Assembly: GCF_009762325.1 (NCBI RefSeq) | Contig: NZ_CP034348.1 | Span: forward strand, 123,501-187,500 | Direction of reading: 5' to 3' | From: Roseovarius faecimaris | GTDB lineage: Bacteria > Pseudomonadota > Alphaproteobacteria > Rhodobacterales > Rhodobacteraceae | Length of the DNA: 64,000 nucleotides | Shown: positions 1 to 8,838 of the stretch, in pieces | Numbering within the stretch: the stretch's first letter is position 1 | Layout of the letters: each line of letters starts with the position of its first letter | The notes under the pieces: generated by a model | What the model was told of the DNA's origin: nothing | Seen by the model: the letters and a program-made list of their open reading frames with translations, nothing else | Databases searched by the model: none | Position numbers and translations under genes: made by a program

Positions 1-331
1 GACGCCCGAGGATTATGTGATTGCCACGGGGCAACAATATTCGGTGCGGGAGTTTGTGTCGCGCGCTGCAGAGAAGCTCGACATGCACCTTACGTTTGAA
101 GGGGCAGGCGTCGAGGAAGTGGCGCGGGATCAGGATGGTCGCGTCGTGGTGCGGGTTGATCCGCAATATTTCCGTCCGGCCGAGGTAGAGACCTTGCTGG
201 GGGATGCCTCAAAGGCGCGGCAGCAGTTGGGCTGGGAGCCTGAGACGAGTTTCGAGGCGTTGGTGGATGAGATGGTAACATCCGACCTCGCCGAAGCCGA
301 AGCCCAGTTGCGGGCTCAGGCGCATTCATGA
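1..331 (+). CDS. gmd: GDP-mannose 4,6-dehydratase, C-terminal part (cut by window start)
   Basis: Only the last ~110 codons are present; the reading frame is open from base 2 through the TGA at 329-331. The enzyme converts GDP-D-mannose to GDP-4-keto-6-deoxy-D-mannose in the cytoplasm, the branch point for GDP-fucose, colitose and perosamine. The segment '[14 protein letters not shown]' followed by a '[23 protein letters not shown]' -type tail (here split: [18 protein letters not shown]) is the classic end of Gmd. Its stop overlaps the next ATG by 4 bp (ATGA at 328-331), so it is translationally coupled to the fcl-like gene. Identification rests on the C-terminus only; the N-terminal NADP site is outside the window. 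Confidence 0.93.
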   Translation, partial: TPEDYVIATGQQYSVREFVSRAAEKLDMHLTFEGAGVEEVARDQDGRVVVRVDPQYFRPAEVETLLGDASKARQQLGWEPETSFEALVDEMVTSDLAEAEAQLRAQAHS

Positions 332-1248
332 AGGTTTTTCTGACTGGCGGGCGTGGTATGGTCGGCCGCGCGGTGCAGGATGATCCTGCGGCTGCGGGGC
401 ATGAGATCATCGCACCATCGTCAGTCGAGCTTGACCTGACCGATCGCGCTGCGGTCATCGCCTCCGTGGCCGAGGCTAAGCCCGATCTGGTGATCCATGC
501 CGCCGGGCGGGTTGGCGGCATTCAGGCCAATATGGCCAACAAGGCCGGGTTTCTGACCGACAATATGGATATGGGGCTGAACATCGTGCTGGCCGCGAAA
601 GCGGCGGGTGTGCCGCGCCTGCTCAACCTTGGCAGCAGTTGCATGTATCCGCATGATGCGCCCAACCCACTGGCCGAGGAGAGCCTTGGCAAGGGCGAGC
701 TGGAGCCGACGAACGAAGGGTATGGACTGGCCAAGCTCGCGGTGGCGCGGCTCTGCGCCTTTGTCTCGGATGAAAATGAGGCGCTCAGCTACAAGACCCT
801 GATGCCCTGTAACCTCTACGGGCTGCATGACAAGTTCGACCCGGCGCGGTCGCATCTGGTGCCTGCGATCATCCGGAAGGTGCATGAGGCGAAGCTGAGT
901 GGTGCGGCAAGTGTCGAGATCTGGGGTGACGGGACCGCGCGGCGGGAATTCATGTTCGCCGGCGACCTGGCTGACGCGATCTGGACAGCGGCGGCCCGGT
1001 TCGATGAGCTTCCGGGTTTCATGAATGTCGGGCTTGGGGAAGACCGTTCAATCAACGACTATTACGCCGAAGCCGCCCGCGTGATCGGCTGGGAGGGCAC
1101 GTTTACTCATGACCTCACCAAGCCAACGGGCATGAAACAGAAGCTGGTTTCGGTCGACCGTGCCAAGTCGTTTGGCTGGTGTGCCCGGACGTCATTAGCG
1201 GACGGGCTGGCGCTGACATACGAGCATTTCAAGGAGCATCACGCATGA
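328..1248 (+). CDS. fcl: GDP-L-fucose synthase family (Fcl, or GDP-L-colitose synthase ColC)
   Basis: 306 aa SDR-fold epimerase/reductase. It has the N-terminal GGRGMVG nucleotide loop, a GSSCMYP segment carrying the catalytic Ser and Cys, a YGLAK (YxxxK) motif, and the family signatures [10 protein letters not shown] and [12 protein letters not shown]. Fcl makes GDP-L-fucose from GDP-4-keto-6-deoxymannose by 3,5-epimerisation and 4-reduction. The colitose enzyme ColC is a homologue that acts on the 3-deoxy intermediate. The next gene encodes a ColD-like 3-dehydratase, so a ColC role is as plausible as Fcl, and sequence alone does not decide. It overlaps gmd and the following gene by 4 bp each. 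Confidence 0.9.
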   Translation: MKVFLTGGRGMVGRAVQDDPAAAGHEIIAPSSVELDLTDRAAVIASVAEAKPDLVIHAAGRVGGIQANMANKAGFLTDNMDMGLNIVLAAKAAGVPRLLNLGSSCMYPHDAPNPLAEESLGKGELEPTNEGYGLAKLAVARLCAFVSDENEALSYKTLMPCNLYGLHDKFDPARSHLVPAIIRKVHEAKLSGAASVEIWGDGTARREFMFAGDLADAIWTAAARFDELPGFMNVGLGEDRSINDYYAEAARVIGWEGTFTHDLTKPTGMKQKLVSVDRAKSFGWCARTSLADGLALTYEHFKEHHA

Positions 1249-2429
1249 GCGAGATCACCTTTCCTCTGGCGACGACAAGCTGGGACGAGCGCGAATATGC
1301 CGCCATCGACCGGGTGATCAAATCCGGCATGTTCTCGATGGGGGCCGAGGTGCGCACCTTCGAAGAACAGTTTGCCGCTGCGATGGGATCTGCCTATGCG
1401 GTGATGGTCAATTCCGGTTCGTCGGCAAACCTGCTGATGATCGCGGCGCTGCGCTATCACTCGACGCATAATCTGCCCGAGGGGGCCGAAGTCATCGTCC
1501 CGGCGGTCAGTTGGTCGACGACGTATTATCCGTTGCACCAGTACGGCCTGGTGCAGAAATTCGTCGATATCGATCCTGAGACGCTGAACTATGACCTGGA
1601 TGCGCTGGAGGCGGCGATCGGACCCGAGACACGCGCGATCATGGTGGTGAACCTGCTTGGCAATCCCAATGACTTCGACCGGATCAAGGCAATCGTCGGT
1701 GACCGCGATATTCTTGTGTTTGAGGACAATTGCGAGTCGCTTGGCGCCACCTACAAGGGCCGTCAGGCCGGCACGTACGGGATCGCGGGCACCTATAGCT
1801 CGTTCTTCTCTCATCATATTGCCACGATGGAAGGCGGTCTTGTCGTCACCGACGATGAAGAGCTTTACCACATCATGCTGAGCGTGCGGTCGCATGGCTG
1901 GACCCGGCATTTGCCCAAGGTGAACCACGTAACAGGCACCAAGAGCGACGATCCGTTCGAGGAGAGTTTTAAATTCGTGCTGCCGGGCTACAACCTGCGT
2001 CCGCTTGAGATGAGCGGGGCCATCGGTCAGGAACAGATCGCCAAGCTGCCGATGATCGTGCGCGAAAGGCGTGCGAATGCGGAGCGGTTCCGGGCGCTGA
2101 TGCAGTCCTATCCGGAGTTACGCATTCAGCGGGAGATCGGCGAGAGCAGCTGGTTCGGATTTGCGATGGTGGTGCAGCCCGAGGCCGGGTTTGAGCGTGC
2201 CGCGCTGATCGCGTCGCTGACCCAGCATGGTGTGGAGTGCCGCCCCATCGTGGCCGGAAACTTCGCCAAGAATGAGGTGGTGACACGCCATATGCCCCAC
2301 CGCATTCATGGGGAGCTGCGCCATGCGGATGATATCGACCGCAACGGGCTCTTTATCGGCAACCACCACTACCCGCTCGACACCCAATGGAATGCGTTGC
2401 GCGCGGCATTGGATGCGGTGAGAGTATAG
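1245..2429 (+). CDS. ColD-like PLP-dependent GDP-4-keto-6-deoxy-D-mannose 3-dehydratase
   Basis: 394-395 aa member of the DegT/DnrJ/EryC1/StrS aminotransferase fold. The start at 1245 is chosen because ATGA overlaps the fcl stop; the frame continues upstream without a better start. The position normally holding the PLP-binding lysine reads SFFSHHIATMEGG (His190/His191), i.e. histidine replaces lysine. This is the hallmark of the 3-dehydratase ColD (and of RfbH), which uses PLP/PMP without transferring an amino group to the product. Flanking segments (HGWTRHLPKVNHVTGTKSDD, FVLPGYNLRPLEMSGAIG, GIECRP-like 'GVECRPIVAGNF') match what I remember of ColD. With Gmd it would give GDP-4-keto-3,6-dideoxymannose, the colitose precursor. 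Substrate is inferred from gene context. Confidence 0.85.
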   Translation: MSEITFPLATTSWDEREYAAIDRVIKSGMFSMGAEVRTFEEQFAAAMGSAYAVMVNSGSSANLLMIAALRYHSTHNLPEGAEVIVPAVSWSTTYYPLHQYGLVQKFVDIDPETLNYDLDALEAAIGPETRAIMVVNLLGNPNDFDRIKAIVGDRDILVFEDNCESLGATYKGRQAGTYGIAGTYSSFFSHHIATMEGGLVVTDDEELYHIMLSVRSHGWTRHLPKVNHVTGTKSDDPFEESFKFVLPGYNLRPLEMSGAIGQEQIAKLPMIVRERRANAERFRALMQSYPELRIQREIGESSWFGFAMVVQPEAGFERAALIASLTQHGVECRPIVAGNFAKNEVVTRHMPHRIHGELRHADDIDRNGLFIGNHHYPLDTQWNALRAALDAVRV

Positions 2430-2454
2430 CGCCCCCGGCAGGAGTTTTTCGCCA

Positions 2455-2480
2455 AGAAGAAGCGCGCGCCTCTTTCTTCT
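2455..2480. terminator. possible terminator between convergent genes
   Basis: Imperfect inverted repeat, AGAAGAAG paired with CTTTCTTCT, flanking a GC-rich CGCGCGCC centre. It lies in the 57-bp gap between the ColD-like gene (plus) and kdsD (minus). There is no clear T-tract on either side, so this is weak. Confidence 0.3.
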
Positions 2481-2486
2481 CTGCTT

Positions 2487-3446
2487 TCAGGCTACGCCCG
2501 CCCTCAGGATGTCATGGATATGCACGAGGCCTTGCAGCGTGCCGTCCGCATCCACGGCGAAGAGCGCGCTGATCTTGTTGGTGTTCATTACGCCAAGCGC
2601 CTCGGAGAGCAGAGCATCAGGCAGGATCGTGCGGGGGTTCGAGGTGGCCACCTCGCCCGCGTTGTGGCTCATCAGATCCGCCATGTTGCGACGCAGGTCG
2701 CCATCGGTGATCACACCGATGAGTTTGCCGTTCTCGATCAGCGCGGCCACGCCAAAGCCCTTGGCTGTCATTTCCAGCAACGTGTCGCTCATCGGGGTCT
2801 GGGCATGGACAACCGGCAGTTCGTTACCGGTGTGCATCACGGCCGAAACGGTCAGAAGCTGCGCGCCGAGCGTGCCCCCGGGATGAAAAGCCAGGAAGTT
2901 TTCCTTTTCAAATCCGCGCAGACGCATGAGCGCAACAGCCAGCGCATCGCCCAAAGCGGCCGTGCATGTGGTGGAGGTGGTGGGCGCCATGCCGATCCCG
3001 CAGGCCTCGGGCGCATCTGGCAGCGGCAGGACATGATCCGCCTGACGGCCCAGCGTGCCGTCCGGTTTCTTGGTGATGCCAATGAGCGGGATGGCGAAGC
3101 GCTTGGCATGGGCGATGATATCCGCAAGCTCTTTGGTTTCGCCGGAGTTGGAGATCAGGATCAGCGCATCCTGCGAGGTGATCATGCCAAGATCGCCGTG
3201 GCTCGCCTCACCCGGGTGCACATATTGCGCAGGTGTTCCGGTGCTGGCCATGGTGGCGGCGATCTTGGCGGCGATATGGCCGGACTTGCCCATGCCCGAG
3301 AGGATGACGCGGCCCTTTACACCCAGCAACAGATTAACGCAGTCATCGAAGGTGGCGGGCAAGCCTTCGCGCAGCTGGACAAGCGCCTCGGCTTCGACGG
3401 TCAGTACATCGCGGGCGATGTCGGAGGGGGAAGGGGCGGTGCGCAT
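2487..3446 (-). CDS. kdsD: Arabinose-5-phosphate isomerase (Kdo pathway)
   Basis: 319 aa, usual length for KdsD/GutQ. An N-terminal SIS sugar-isomerase domain has VILSGMGKSGHIAAK and HPGEASHGDLG (roughly residues 50-95) and LISNSGET near 105. It is followed by two CBS repeats, the second near TDGDLRRNM. The enzyme isomerises ribulose-5-phosphate to arabinose-5-phosphate, the first committed step to CMP-Kdo for lipopolysaccharide. It sits alone on the minus strand, convergent with the GDP-sugar operon, which is also a surface-polysaccharide function. Many alphaproteobacterial KdsD genes annotated KpsF/GutQ look like this; a capsule-specific KpsF role cannot be excluded. Confidence 0.93.
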   Translation of the reverse strand: MRTAPSPSDIARDVLTVEAEALVQLREGLPATFDDCVNLLLGVKGRVILSGMGKSGHIAAKIAATMASTGTPAQYVHPGEASHGDLGMITSQDALILISNSGETKELADIIAHAKRFAIPLIGITKKPDGTLGRQADHVLPLPDAPEACGIGMAPTTSTTCTAALGDALAVALMRLRGFEKENFLAFHPGGTLGAQLLTVSAVMHTGNELPVVHAQTPMSDTLLEMTAKGFGVAALIENGKLIGVITDGDLRRNMADLMSHNAGEVATSNPRTILPDALLSEALGVMNTNKISALFAVDADGTLQGLVHIHDILRAGVA

Positions 3447-3492
3447 GGCTGGCCTCGCGTGGTTTGCTGAAGGAGATAGCCTGACTGGCGGC

Positions 3493-4398
3493 TCAGAGGA
3501 AGTTCATATGGTTTTCGCCGCGCGCTTCGGAAAGGGCGATTTGTTTTTGTCTCTCGCGGAAACGGGCCTTGTCGTCTTCGGAGGTCTCGCTGATGCATTG
3601 ATGACAGGAGACGCCATGCTCATATTCGGGCCGGTCCATATCGGCAGGAAGGATCGGCCGACGGCACGCATAGCAAAGCTTGTGCGGGCCTTCCTTGAGC
3701 CCGTGCGAGACAGAGACACGCCCATCAAACACAAAGCAGTCGCCCTGCCAGGTGCTTTCCTCCTCCGGCACCTCTTCGAGATATTTAAGTATCCCGCCCT
3801 TGAGGTGATAAACGTCCTCCATGCCCTGACCCAGCAGGTAGTTGGTGGATTTCTCGCACCGGATCCCACCAGTGCAGAACATCGCGATGCGTTTGTTGTG
3901 AAAGCGCTCCTTATTGGCCTCCCACCACGCTGGAAAGTCGCGGAAACTATCGGTCTTGGGGTCAATCGCCCCCTCGAATGTGCCTATCGCTACTTCGTAA
4001 TCATTACGGGTGTCGATCACTGCCACATCCGGGCTGCGGATAAGTTCGTTCCACTCAGCCGGCTCCACATAATGCCCGACACGTGCGCGCGGATCCACAT
4101 CGGGCTGGCCCATAGTGACAATCTCGCGCTTCAGCCGCACTTTGAGGCGGCGGAAGGGTTGTTCCGCAGAGGTGCTTTCCTTGTGTTCCAGATTGGCGCA
4201 GCCGGGCAGGGCGCGAATATGACTTAGCACCGCGTCGATACCAGAGCGCGGCCCAGCAATGGTGCCGTTGATGCCTTCGTGCGCCAGCAGGAGCGAGCCG
4301 GAGATATGATTCTCTTCACAGATCGCCAGAAGGGGGCCCTGAATTGCAGCCGGGTCCTCAAAGCGCGTGAAGTGATAAAGGGCAGCGATGGTAAACAT
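3493..4398 (-). CDS. trhO: tRNA uridine(34) hydroxylase (rhodanese-domain, YceA family)
   Basis: 301 aa. An N-terminal acylphosphatase-like UPF0176 domain (GINGTIAGPRSGIDAV) is followed by a rhodanese domain whose active-site loop reads MFCTGGIRCEKS. A C-terminal Cys-rich tail (CYACRRPI, then SCHQC near residue 265) probably binds zinc. The family hydroxylates U34 of certain tRNAs to 5-hydroxyuridine using O2, without the prephenate-dependent route. It stands alone, 46 bp upstream of the kdsD start on the same strand, so cotranscription is possible. The family is well conserved and the call is secure. Confidence 0.93.
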   Translation of the reverse strand: MFTIAALYHFTRFEDPAAIQGPLLAICEENHISGSLLLAHEGINGTIAGPRSGIDAVLSHIRALPGCANLEHKESTSAEQPFRRLKVRLKREIVTMGQPDVDPRARVGHYVEPAEWNELIRSPDVAVIDTRNDYEVAIGTFEGAIDPKTDSFRDFPAWWEANKERFHNKRIAMFCTGGIRCEKSTNYLLGQGMEDVYHLKGGILKYLEEVPEEESTWQGDCFVFDGRVSVSHGLKEGPHKLCYACRRPILPADMDRPEYEHGVSCHQCISETSEDDKARFRERQKQIALSEARGENHMNFL

Positions 4399-4436
4399 GG
4401 CCCAAGCCTCTAAGGCTTTGGCGCGGTCCCGGCAAG

Positions 4437-4472
4437 AGGTCGCGGCACGTCCTTAGCGCCGCGCCGCGACCT
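4437..4472. terminator. inverted repeat downstream of the metalloprotease gene
   Basis: Ten-bp perfect arms AGGTCGCGGC (4437-4446) and GCCGCGACCT (4463-4472) with a 16-nt GC-rich loop, just past the stop of the leishmanolysin-like gene (minus). A short T-run (TTTT) is on the plus-strand side only, so as a minus-strand terminator it lacks a U-tract. Confidence 0.45.
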
Positions 4473-4479
4473 GCTTTTG

Positions 4480-5373
4480 TCAGGCAAAGGCGAAATCTTC
4501 GGCAGTGTAATTCGCAATCAGATCAATCGACAGCGCAAGTTCCGCGCCGACCTGATCGTCAATCGCATACCCAAGGTCCGCCATGGCATCGAGCGTCATC
4601 TGCGACAGGTAATTGCCAAGCGGGTTGAAGACGGTTGTCATCAACTCATCGCCATAGGCTGCTTCCTGCCAATGGCCAAGCGACCCTTCGGTTTCCACCA
4701 GGGGGGCGGTGCCTTCGGGGCTGAGCGCGCCGCCTGTATAGGTTTTCAGCGTCTCGCCATCATTGGGATTGCGGGTTTCAAGATTGGGAACAAATACCGG
4801 ATCGGACAGCCAGTCGCGAACACCGGGCACCTCCCAGAGCGTGCCAAAGCCCATGACGTGCAGAATTTCATGAAGCGCCAGGTCGTCCAGCGTGTTCTGC
4901 GCCAGAAGGCTGCCAACATCATTGACATCGATAAAGATCTCGCCTGACACGGGCAGGCCATCCGGGCTGCTCCCATCGCTGGTACGTACGGCCGTGGGCC
5001 GCCCCTGACCAATCGTGCCGCCGATGCTGTCGATACTGGTCATGGTCACGTCAATCACCAGATCGTCGATGCCGTCATCGTCCGGCAGGCCCACGGTGAT
5101 CAGCCTGGACAGGAAGTCGGCGGTGGCCGCAAAGGCATTCATCGCCTCGACGGTCCAGCCGTCGCCAAGGAAATTGAGCTGGATGTTGAAATGATCCGTC
5201 TCGCCATCCGGTGTGCCGCTGGTGTAGCTGCCGACTTGCGGAGCCGGGTCGCTGCCGCCATTGCCGCCGCCCGGTGTGCCGCTGGGCTTGCCACCGTTGC
5301 CGCCCTTGGCTGCCAGCCAATTGAATTCAAAGCTGTCGCTGGCACTCCAGCGTGTAGAATTTTCGGGTGTCAT
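4480..5373 (-). CDS. Leishmanolysin-like zinc metalloprotease
   Basis: 297 aa from the ATG at 5373, which has AAAGGATCC just upstream; an in-frame ATG at 5466 has no ribosome site. A HEILHVMGFG motif (residues ~168-177) is the metzincin HExxHxxGxG helix with Asn/Gly-type spacing. GHWQE (His ~234) may supply the third zinc ligand and DELMT the Met-turn, as in M8/leishmanolysin-like bacterial proteins. The N-terminus has no classical signal peptide and instead a Gly/Pro/Ser-rich linker (~residues 22-45). The protein may therefore be exported by a non-Sec route, for example type I secretion; this is inference, and no transporter lies next to it. Substrate unknown. Confidence 0.75.
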   Translation of the reverse strand: MTPENSTRWSASDSFEFNWLAAKGGNGGKPSGTPGGGNGGSDPAPQVGSYTSGTPDGETDHFNIQLNFLGDGWTVEAMNAFAATADFLSRLITVGLPDDDGIDDLVIDVTMTSIDSIGGTIGQGRPTAVRTSDGSSPDGLPVSGEIFIDVNDVGSLLAQNTLDDLALHEILHVMGFGTLWEVPGVRDWLSDPVFVPNLETRNPNDGETLKTYTGGALSPEGTAPLVETEGSLGHWQEAAYGDELMTTVFNPLGNYLSQMTLDAMADLGYAIDDQVGAELALSIDLIANYTAEDFAFA

Positions 5374-5653
5374 GAATGGATCCTTTGGCAGTTGAGGAAT
5401 GAAAGAATGCAACTGGTGACCTTGCGTCAGCTTGGCTTCTGGATTGAGGCTGAAACATGGCAACAATCAGGCGTATCTGTGGCCAAGACACTGCTATGAC
5501 CGCGCACGGTGCATAGTCTCATGATCTGCCGCCGGGCTGTTTCGAATATGGAAACTCAGGCCGGATGCAACGGCATAGGCCGCGCCGCAATCTAATAGAA
5601 ATTGACGTGCAGTGCCGTAGTCCCTACCCCTTAACCTTAAAAGGAGGAGCCAC
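5374..5653. other. Intergenic region between divergent protease and pncA genes
   Basis: 280 bp with no convincing gene. It must carry both divergent promoters. The only clear element is the strong Shine-Dalgarno AAAGGAGGAG just before pncA. Confidence 0.6.
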
Positions 5654-6250
5654 ATGACCCATGCCCTGATTGTCATCGACGTGCAAAATGATTTCTGCCC
5701 CGGCGGTGCGCTGGCCGTGGCGGAGGGGGATGAGATCGTCCCGGGCATCAATGCGCTGATGGATGATGTCGAAGCCGTCATTCTGACGCAGGACTGGCAT
5801 CCGGCGGGGCATTCTTCATTCGCGTCCTCGCATGACGGCAAATCGCCTTTTGAGATGATCGAAATGCCTTACGGCTCACAGGTGCTGTGGCCCGATCATT
5901 GCGTGCAAGGCTCGTCCGGTGCCGCATTTCATGCCGGTCTGAACACTGATCGTGCCGATATGATTGTGCGCAAGGGCTATAATCCGGTCGTCGACAGCTA
6001 TTCGGCATTCTTTGAGAATGACCACACAACGCCAACCGGTCTGCATGGGTATCTGCAAACACGCGGGATCGAGCAACTGACCATGGTCGGGCTGGCCACG
6101 GATTTTTGCGTGAACTTTTCGGCAGTGGATGCGGCAAAACTCGGATATGCGGTGACCGTCCGGCAGGATCTTTGCCGTGCGATTGACATGGATGGCTCGC
6201 TTGCTGCCGCGCAGTCCGGAATGCGTGCGGCGGGTGTCGTGTTAGCGTGA
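5654..6250 (+). CDS. pncA: Nicotinamidase
   Basis: 198 aa isochorismatase-fold amidase that hydrolyses nicotinamide to nicotinate for NAD salvage. The triad is visible: Asp9 in IVIDVQNDFCPGG, Lys107 in IVRKGYN, and Cys152 in LATDFCVNFSA. The metal-binding DWHPAGH (Asp47, His49, His53) is intact. A near-consensus AAAGGAGGAG lies 7-8 nt before the ATG. Nicotinate made here is the substrate of PncB, encoded 0.9 kb downstream on the same strand, so the two form a salvage group interrupted by an MtfA-like gene. Confidence 0.95.
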   Translation: MTHALIVIDVQNDFCPGGALAVAEGDEIVPGINALMDDVEAVILTQDWHPAGHSSFASSHDGKSPFEMIEMPYGSQVLWPDHCVQGSSGAAFHAGLNTDRADMIVRKGYNPVVDSYSAFFENDHTTPTGLHGYLQTRGIEQLTMVGLATDFCVNFSAVDAAKLGYAVTVRQDLCRAIDMDGSLAAAQSGMRAAGVVLA

Positions 6251-6288
6251 TGTGTGGCTCGGCTCGGATCACCGCTGGGCGGGTTTGA

Positions 6289-7098
6289 ATGCTGTACCTT
6301 GTTCTTGGGTCGGCCGCTCTGCTGGTGGGATGGGTTGTGTATGGCGCCTGGCGCAAGCGGCGAAAGCGCGCGGTTTTGCTCGCCTCTCCGCTGACGGAGG
6401 CCGAACGCGATGTGGTTGCCGCGCATGTGCCCCTGACGCTCAGGCTGCCCGCAGAGCTGCGCCCTGCGCTTGAGGGCAAGATCAGGCTCTTTCTTGATCA
6501 GGTAACGTTTCGGGGGTGTGGTGGCCTTCAGGTCAGTGACGAGATGCGTCTTTCGATCGCCGCGCAAGCCTGTCTTCTGGTGGCCAATTCCGGGCGTTGG
6601 TACGATCATCTGACCACCATTCTCATCTATCCCGGTGCCTTCAAATCACTTCAGCAGCGGCGACAAGGCTATGTCGTACAGGAGGCCGAGATCATCCGCA
6701 GCGGCGAGAGCTGGACGCGGGGGCCGGTGATCCTGTCCTGGGCGCATGCGGATCAGGGCGCGGCAAATCCTGATGACGGACACAACGTGGTGTTTCATGA
6801 ATTTGCCCATCAGATCGACGACCTGTCGGGCCACACCGACGGTGCACCGCTGATGAGCAAGGGCCAGAGCGGCGATGCGTATGAACAGGCGATCGTGTCG
6901 GCATTCGAGCGGCATGTGGACGCAGTTGAACGTGGGCGCCGCCCCGTGCTCGACCCCTATGGCGCAGAGGGCTACGAGGAGTTTTTCGCGGTGGCGGTCG
7001 AGATGTTCTTTGAGCAACCACGACAGCTCAGGGAAGGAGAGCCCGAGGTGTATGAGCAGCTTGCATTGATCTTTGAACTTGATCCCGCGGCGTGGTGA
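6289..7098 (+). CDS. mtfA: MtfA-family zinc peptidase (M90)
   Basis: 269 aa. One N-terminal transmembrane or signal-anchor segment (residues 2-19) is followed by basic WRKRRKRA, then the M90 domain with HEFAH (170-174) and the downstream Glu-rich helix GYEEFFAVAVEMFFEQP. E. coli MtfA is a cytosolic peptidase that binds the glucose repressor Mlc; whether that role applies here is unknown, and the membrane anchor differs. It lies between pncA and pncB on the same strand (38 bp and 74 bp gaps). Confidence 0.85.
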   Translation: MLYLVLGSAALLVGWVVYGAWRKRRKRAVLLASPLTEAERDVVAAHVPLTLRLPAELRPALEGKIRLFLDQVTFRGCGGLQVSDEMRLSIAAQACLLVANSGRWYDHLTTILIYPGAFKSLQQRRQGYVVQEAEIIRSGESWTRGPVILSWAHADQGAANPDDGHNVVFHEFAHQIDDLSGHTDGAPLMSKGQSGDAYEQAIVSAFERHVDAVERGRRPVLDPYGAEGYEEFFAVAVEMFFEQPRQLREGEPEVYEQLALIFELDPAAW

Positions 7099-7172
7099 AA
7101 GCGTTGCGCGCCCTTGCCGCCACCCGGGATTCTCGCATACCCTGAGCGCCGCAATAGACCCGGAGCCACCCC

Positions 7173-8462
7173 ATGGACATCGCCACTCGCGTGCATAACC
7201 ACAAGTGGAAGATCGACCCGATCGTGCGGTCTCTGATCGACACGGATTTTTACAAGCTGCTGATGTGTCAGTCGATTTTCCGCAACAAGCCGGATACGCA
7301 GGTGACGTTCAGCCTGATCAACCGCACCAAAAGCATCCGCCTTGCCGATCTGGTGGATGAGGGCGAGCTGCGCGAACAGCTGGACCATATCCGCTCCTTG
7401 TCGCTGTCGCGTGGCGAAAGCACCTGGCTGCGGGGGAACACGTTCTATGGCAAGCGGCAGATGTTCACGCCGGAATTCATGGAATGGTTCGAGGCTCTGC
7501 GCCTGCCGCCGTACCACCTTGAAAAACATGACGGTCAGTACGAGCTGACCTTTGAGGGCAACTGGCCCGAGGTCATGCTGTGGGAAATCCCGGCGCTGGC
7601 GGTGCTGATGGAACTGCGCTCGCGGGCGGTCTTGCACAACATGCGCCGGTTTGAGCTGCAGGTGCTCTATGCCCGCGCGATGACGAAAGTCTGGGAGAAG
7701 GTGGAACAGCTCAGGCCCATCAAGGGCCTGCGCATCGCTGATTTCGGCACGCGGCGACGGCATTCCTTCCTCTGGCAGGACTGGTGCGTGCAGGCCATGG
7801 GTGAGGGGCTGGGAGGGGCTTTTGCCGGAACGTCGAACTGCCTCATCGCGAAGAACCGCGACCTCGAAGCTATTGGAACCAACGCGCATGAGCTGCCCAT
7901 GGTCTATGCCGCCCTGGCCGAGACGGACGAAGAACTGGCCCGCGCGCCCTATGACGTTCTGTCGGACTGGCATGAGGAGCATGAGGGGAACCTGCGGATC
8001 ATCCTGCCCGATACATACGGCACCGAAGGGTTCCTGAAGAACGCGCCCGACTGGCTGGCCAACTGGACGGGCATCCGGATCGACAGCGGTGACCCGGCTG
8101 CCGGGGCAGAGACGGCGATAAGCTGGTGGAAGGAGCGCGGGGAGGACCCGCGCGAGAAACTGGTGATCTTCTCGGACGGGCTGAACGTGGACAAGATCAT
8201 CGAACTGCACGCGCAGTTTTCCGGCCGGGTGAATGTGAGCTTCGGCTGGGGGACGCTCCTGACCAACGATTTCCGCGGGCTCACCCCGGATGACGCGCTG
8301 GCGCCGTTCTCACTTGTCTGCAAGGCCGTGGCGGCAAACGGACGGCCCACGGTGAAACTGTCGGACAATCCGCGCAAGGCGATGGGGCCTGCGAGCGAGA
8401 TCGAGCGGTATAAGCGGGTGTTTGGGGTGGGGGCTCAGGAAGAGGTGGAGGTTGAGGTCTAA
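7173..8462 (+). CDS. pncB: Nicotinate phosphoribosyltransferase
   Basis: 429 aa. It joins nicotinate and PRPP to nicotinate mononucleotide, with ATP stimulation, in the Preiss-Handler NAD route. The N-terminal [16 protein letters not shown], central FGTRRRHSF (with the His that is phosphorylated in the family), [21 protein letters not shown] and [11 protein letters not shown] are all family signatures. It is a little longer than E. coli PncB (400 aa). The start is the first ATG after the gap, and the sequence just upstream (GGAGCCACCCC) is an acceptable ribosome site. Works with pncA upstream. Confidence 0.96.
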   Translation: MDIATRVHNHKWKIDPIVRSLIDTDFYKLLMCQSIFRNKPDTQVTFSLINRTKSIRLADLVDEGELREQLDHIRSLSLSRGESTWLRGNTFYGKRQMFTPEFMEWFEALRLPPYHLEKHDGQYELTFEGNWPEVMLWEIPALAVLMELRSRAVLHNMRRFELQVLYARAMTKVWEKVEQLRPIKGLRIADFGTRRRHSFLWQDWCVQAMGEGLGGAFAGTSNCLIAKNRDLEAIGTNAHELPMVYAALAETDEELARAPYDVLSDWHEEHEGNLRIILPDTYGTEGFLKNAPDWLANWTGIRIDSGDPAAGAETAISWWKERGEDPREKLVIFSDGLNVDKIIELHAQFSGRVNVSFGWGTLLTNDFRGLTPDDALAPFSLVCKAVAANGRPTVKLSDNPRKAMGPASEIERYKRVFGVGAQEEVEVEV

Positions 8463-8505
8463 ACCAATCACTTTTTTGCAAGTCAAAAAGGATTTGTTGC
8501 CGGAC

Positions 8506-8838
8506 CTACCCCACCAACCCCAACCCTACATAGAAGCTCACCCCGCCTGCCAGGATCGACAGCAGCACGTTGCGCGTGAGATACCCCACCCCCACAGTCA
8601 CGCAGGCGGCGGTCATCCGCACGGGGTCGAACTGGCCATCGGTGGCGGGGGGCCAGAGCACCAGAGGGGCCACCAAAGCAGGCAGCACCGCCACGCCGGT
8701 ATAGCGCAAATGGCGCAGGAGCCAGGCGGGCAGCTCGCGGTCGGCGATGAGGCCGATGAACAAAAACCGCATCAGGTAGCTGCCGAGGCCCACAGCCACG
8801 ATCACCAGCCAGAGCGTCGATGTCTCGATCATCGCCAT
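8506..8838 (-). CDS. azlD: AzlD-family branched-chain amino acid exporter small subunit
   Basis: 110 aa, four predicted hydrophobic helices starting with TLWLVIVAVGLGSYLMRF. The start at 8838 (ATGGCGATGA) overlaps the azlC stop by 10 bp, the usual translational coupling for azlCD. With AzlC it forms an inner-membrane exporter for branched-chain and related amino acids. The small size and VLPALVAPLVLWPP segment are typical of AzlD. A longer in-frame extension reads through azlC and is rejected. Confidence 0.88.
   Translation of the reverse strand: MAMIETSTLWLVIVAVGLGSYLMRFLFIGLIADRELPAWLLRHLRYTGVAVLPALVAPLVLWPPATDGQFDPVRMTAACVTVGVGYLTRNVLLSILAGGVSFYVGLGLVG

Noticed and set aside
1179..1244. 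N-terminal extension of the ColD-like protein
   Set aside because: It reads through the fcl coding region; ATGA coupling at 1245 fits the operon style.
3055..4227. 390-codon open frame on the plus strand
   Set aside because: It lies opposite kdsD and trhO, both confident genes. High-GC DNA gives long antisense frames through third-position bias; the protein shows no family motifs.
6972..8210. 412-codon minus-strand frame across the end of mtfA and pncB
   Set aside because: Antisense to conserved enzymes with catalytic motifs on the plus strand; no domain similarity.
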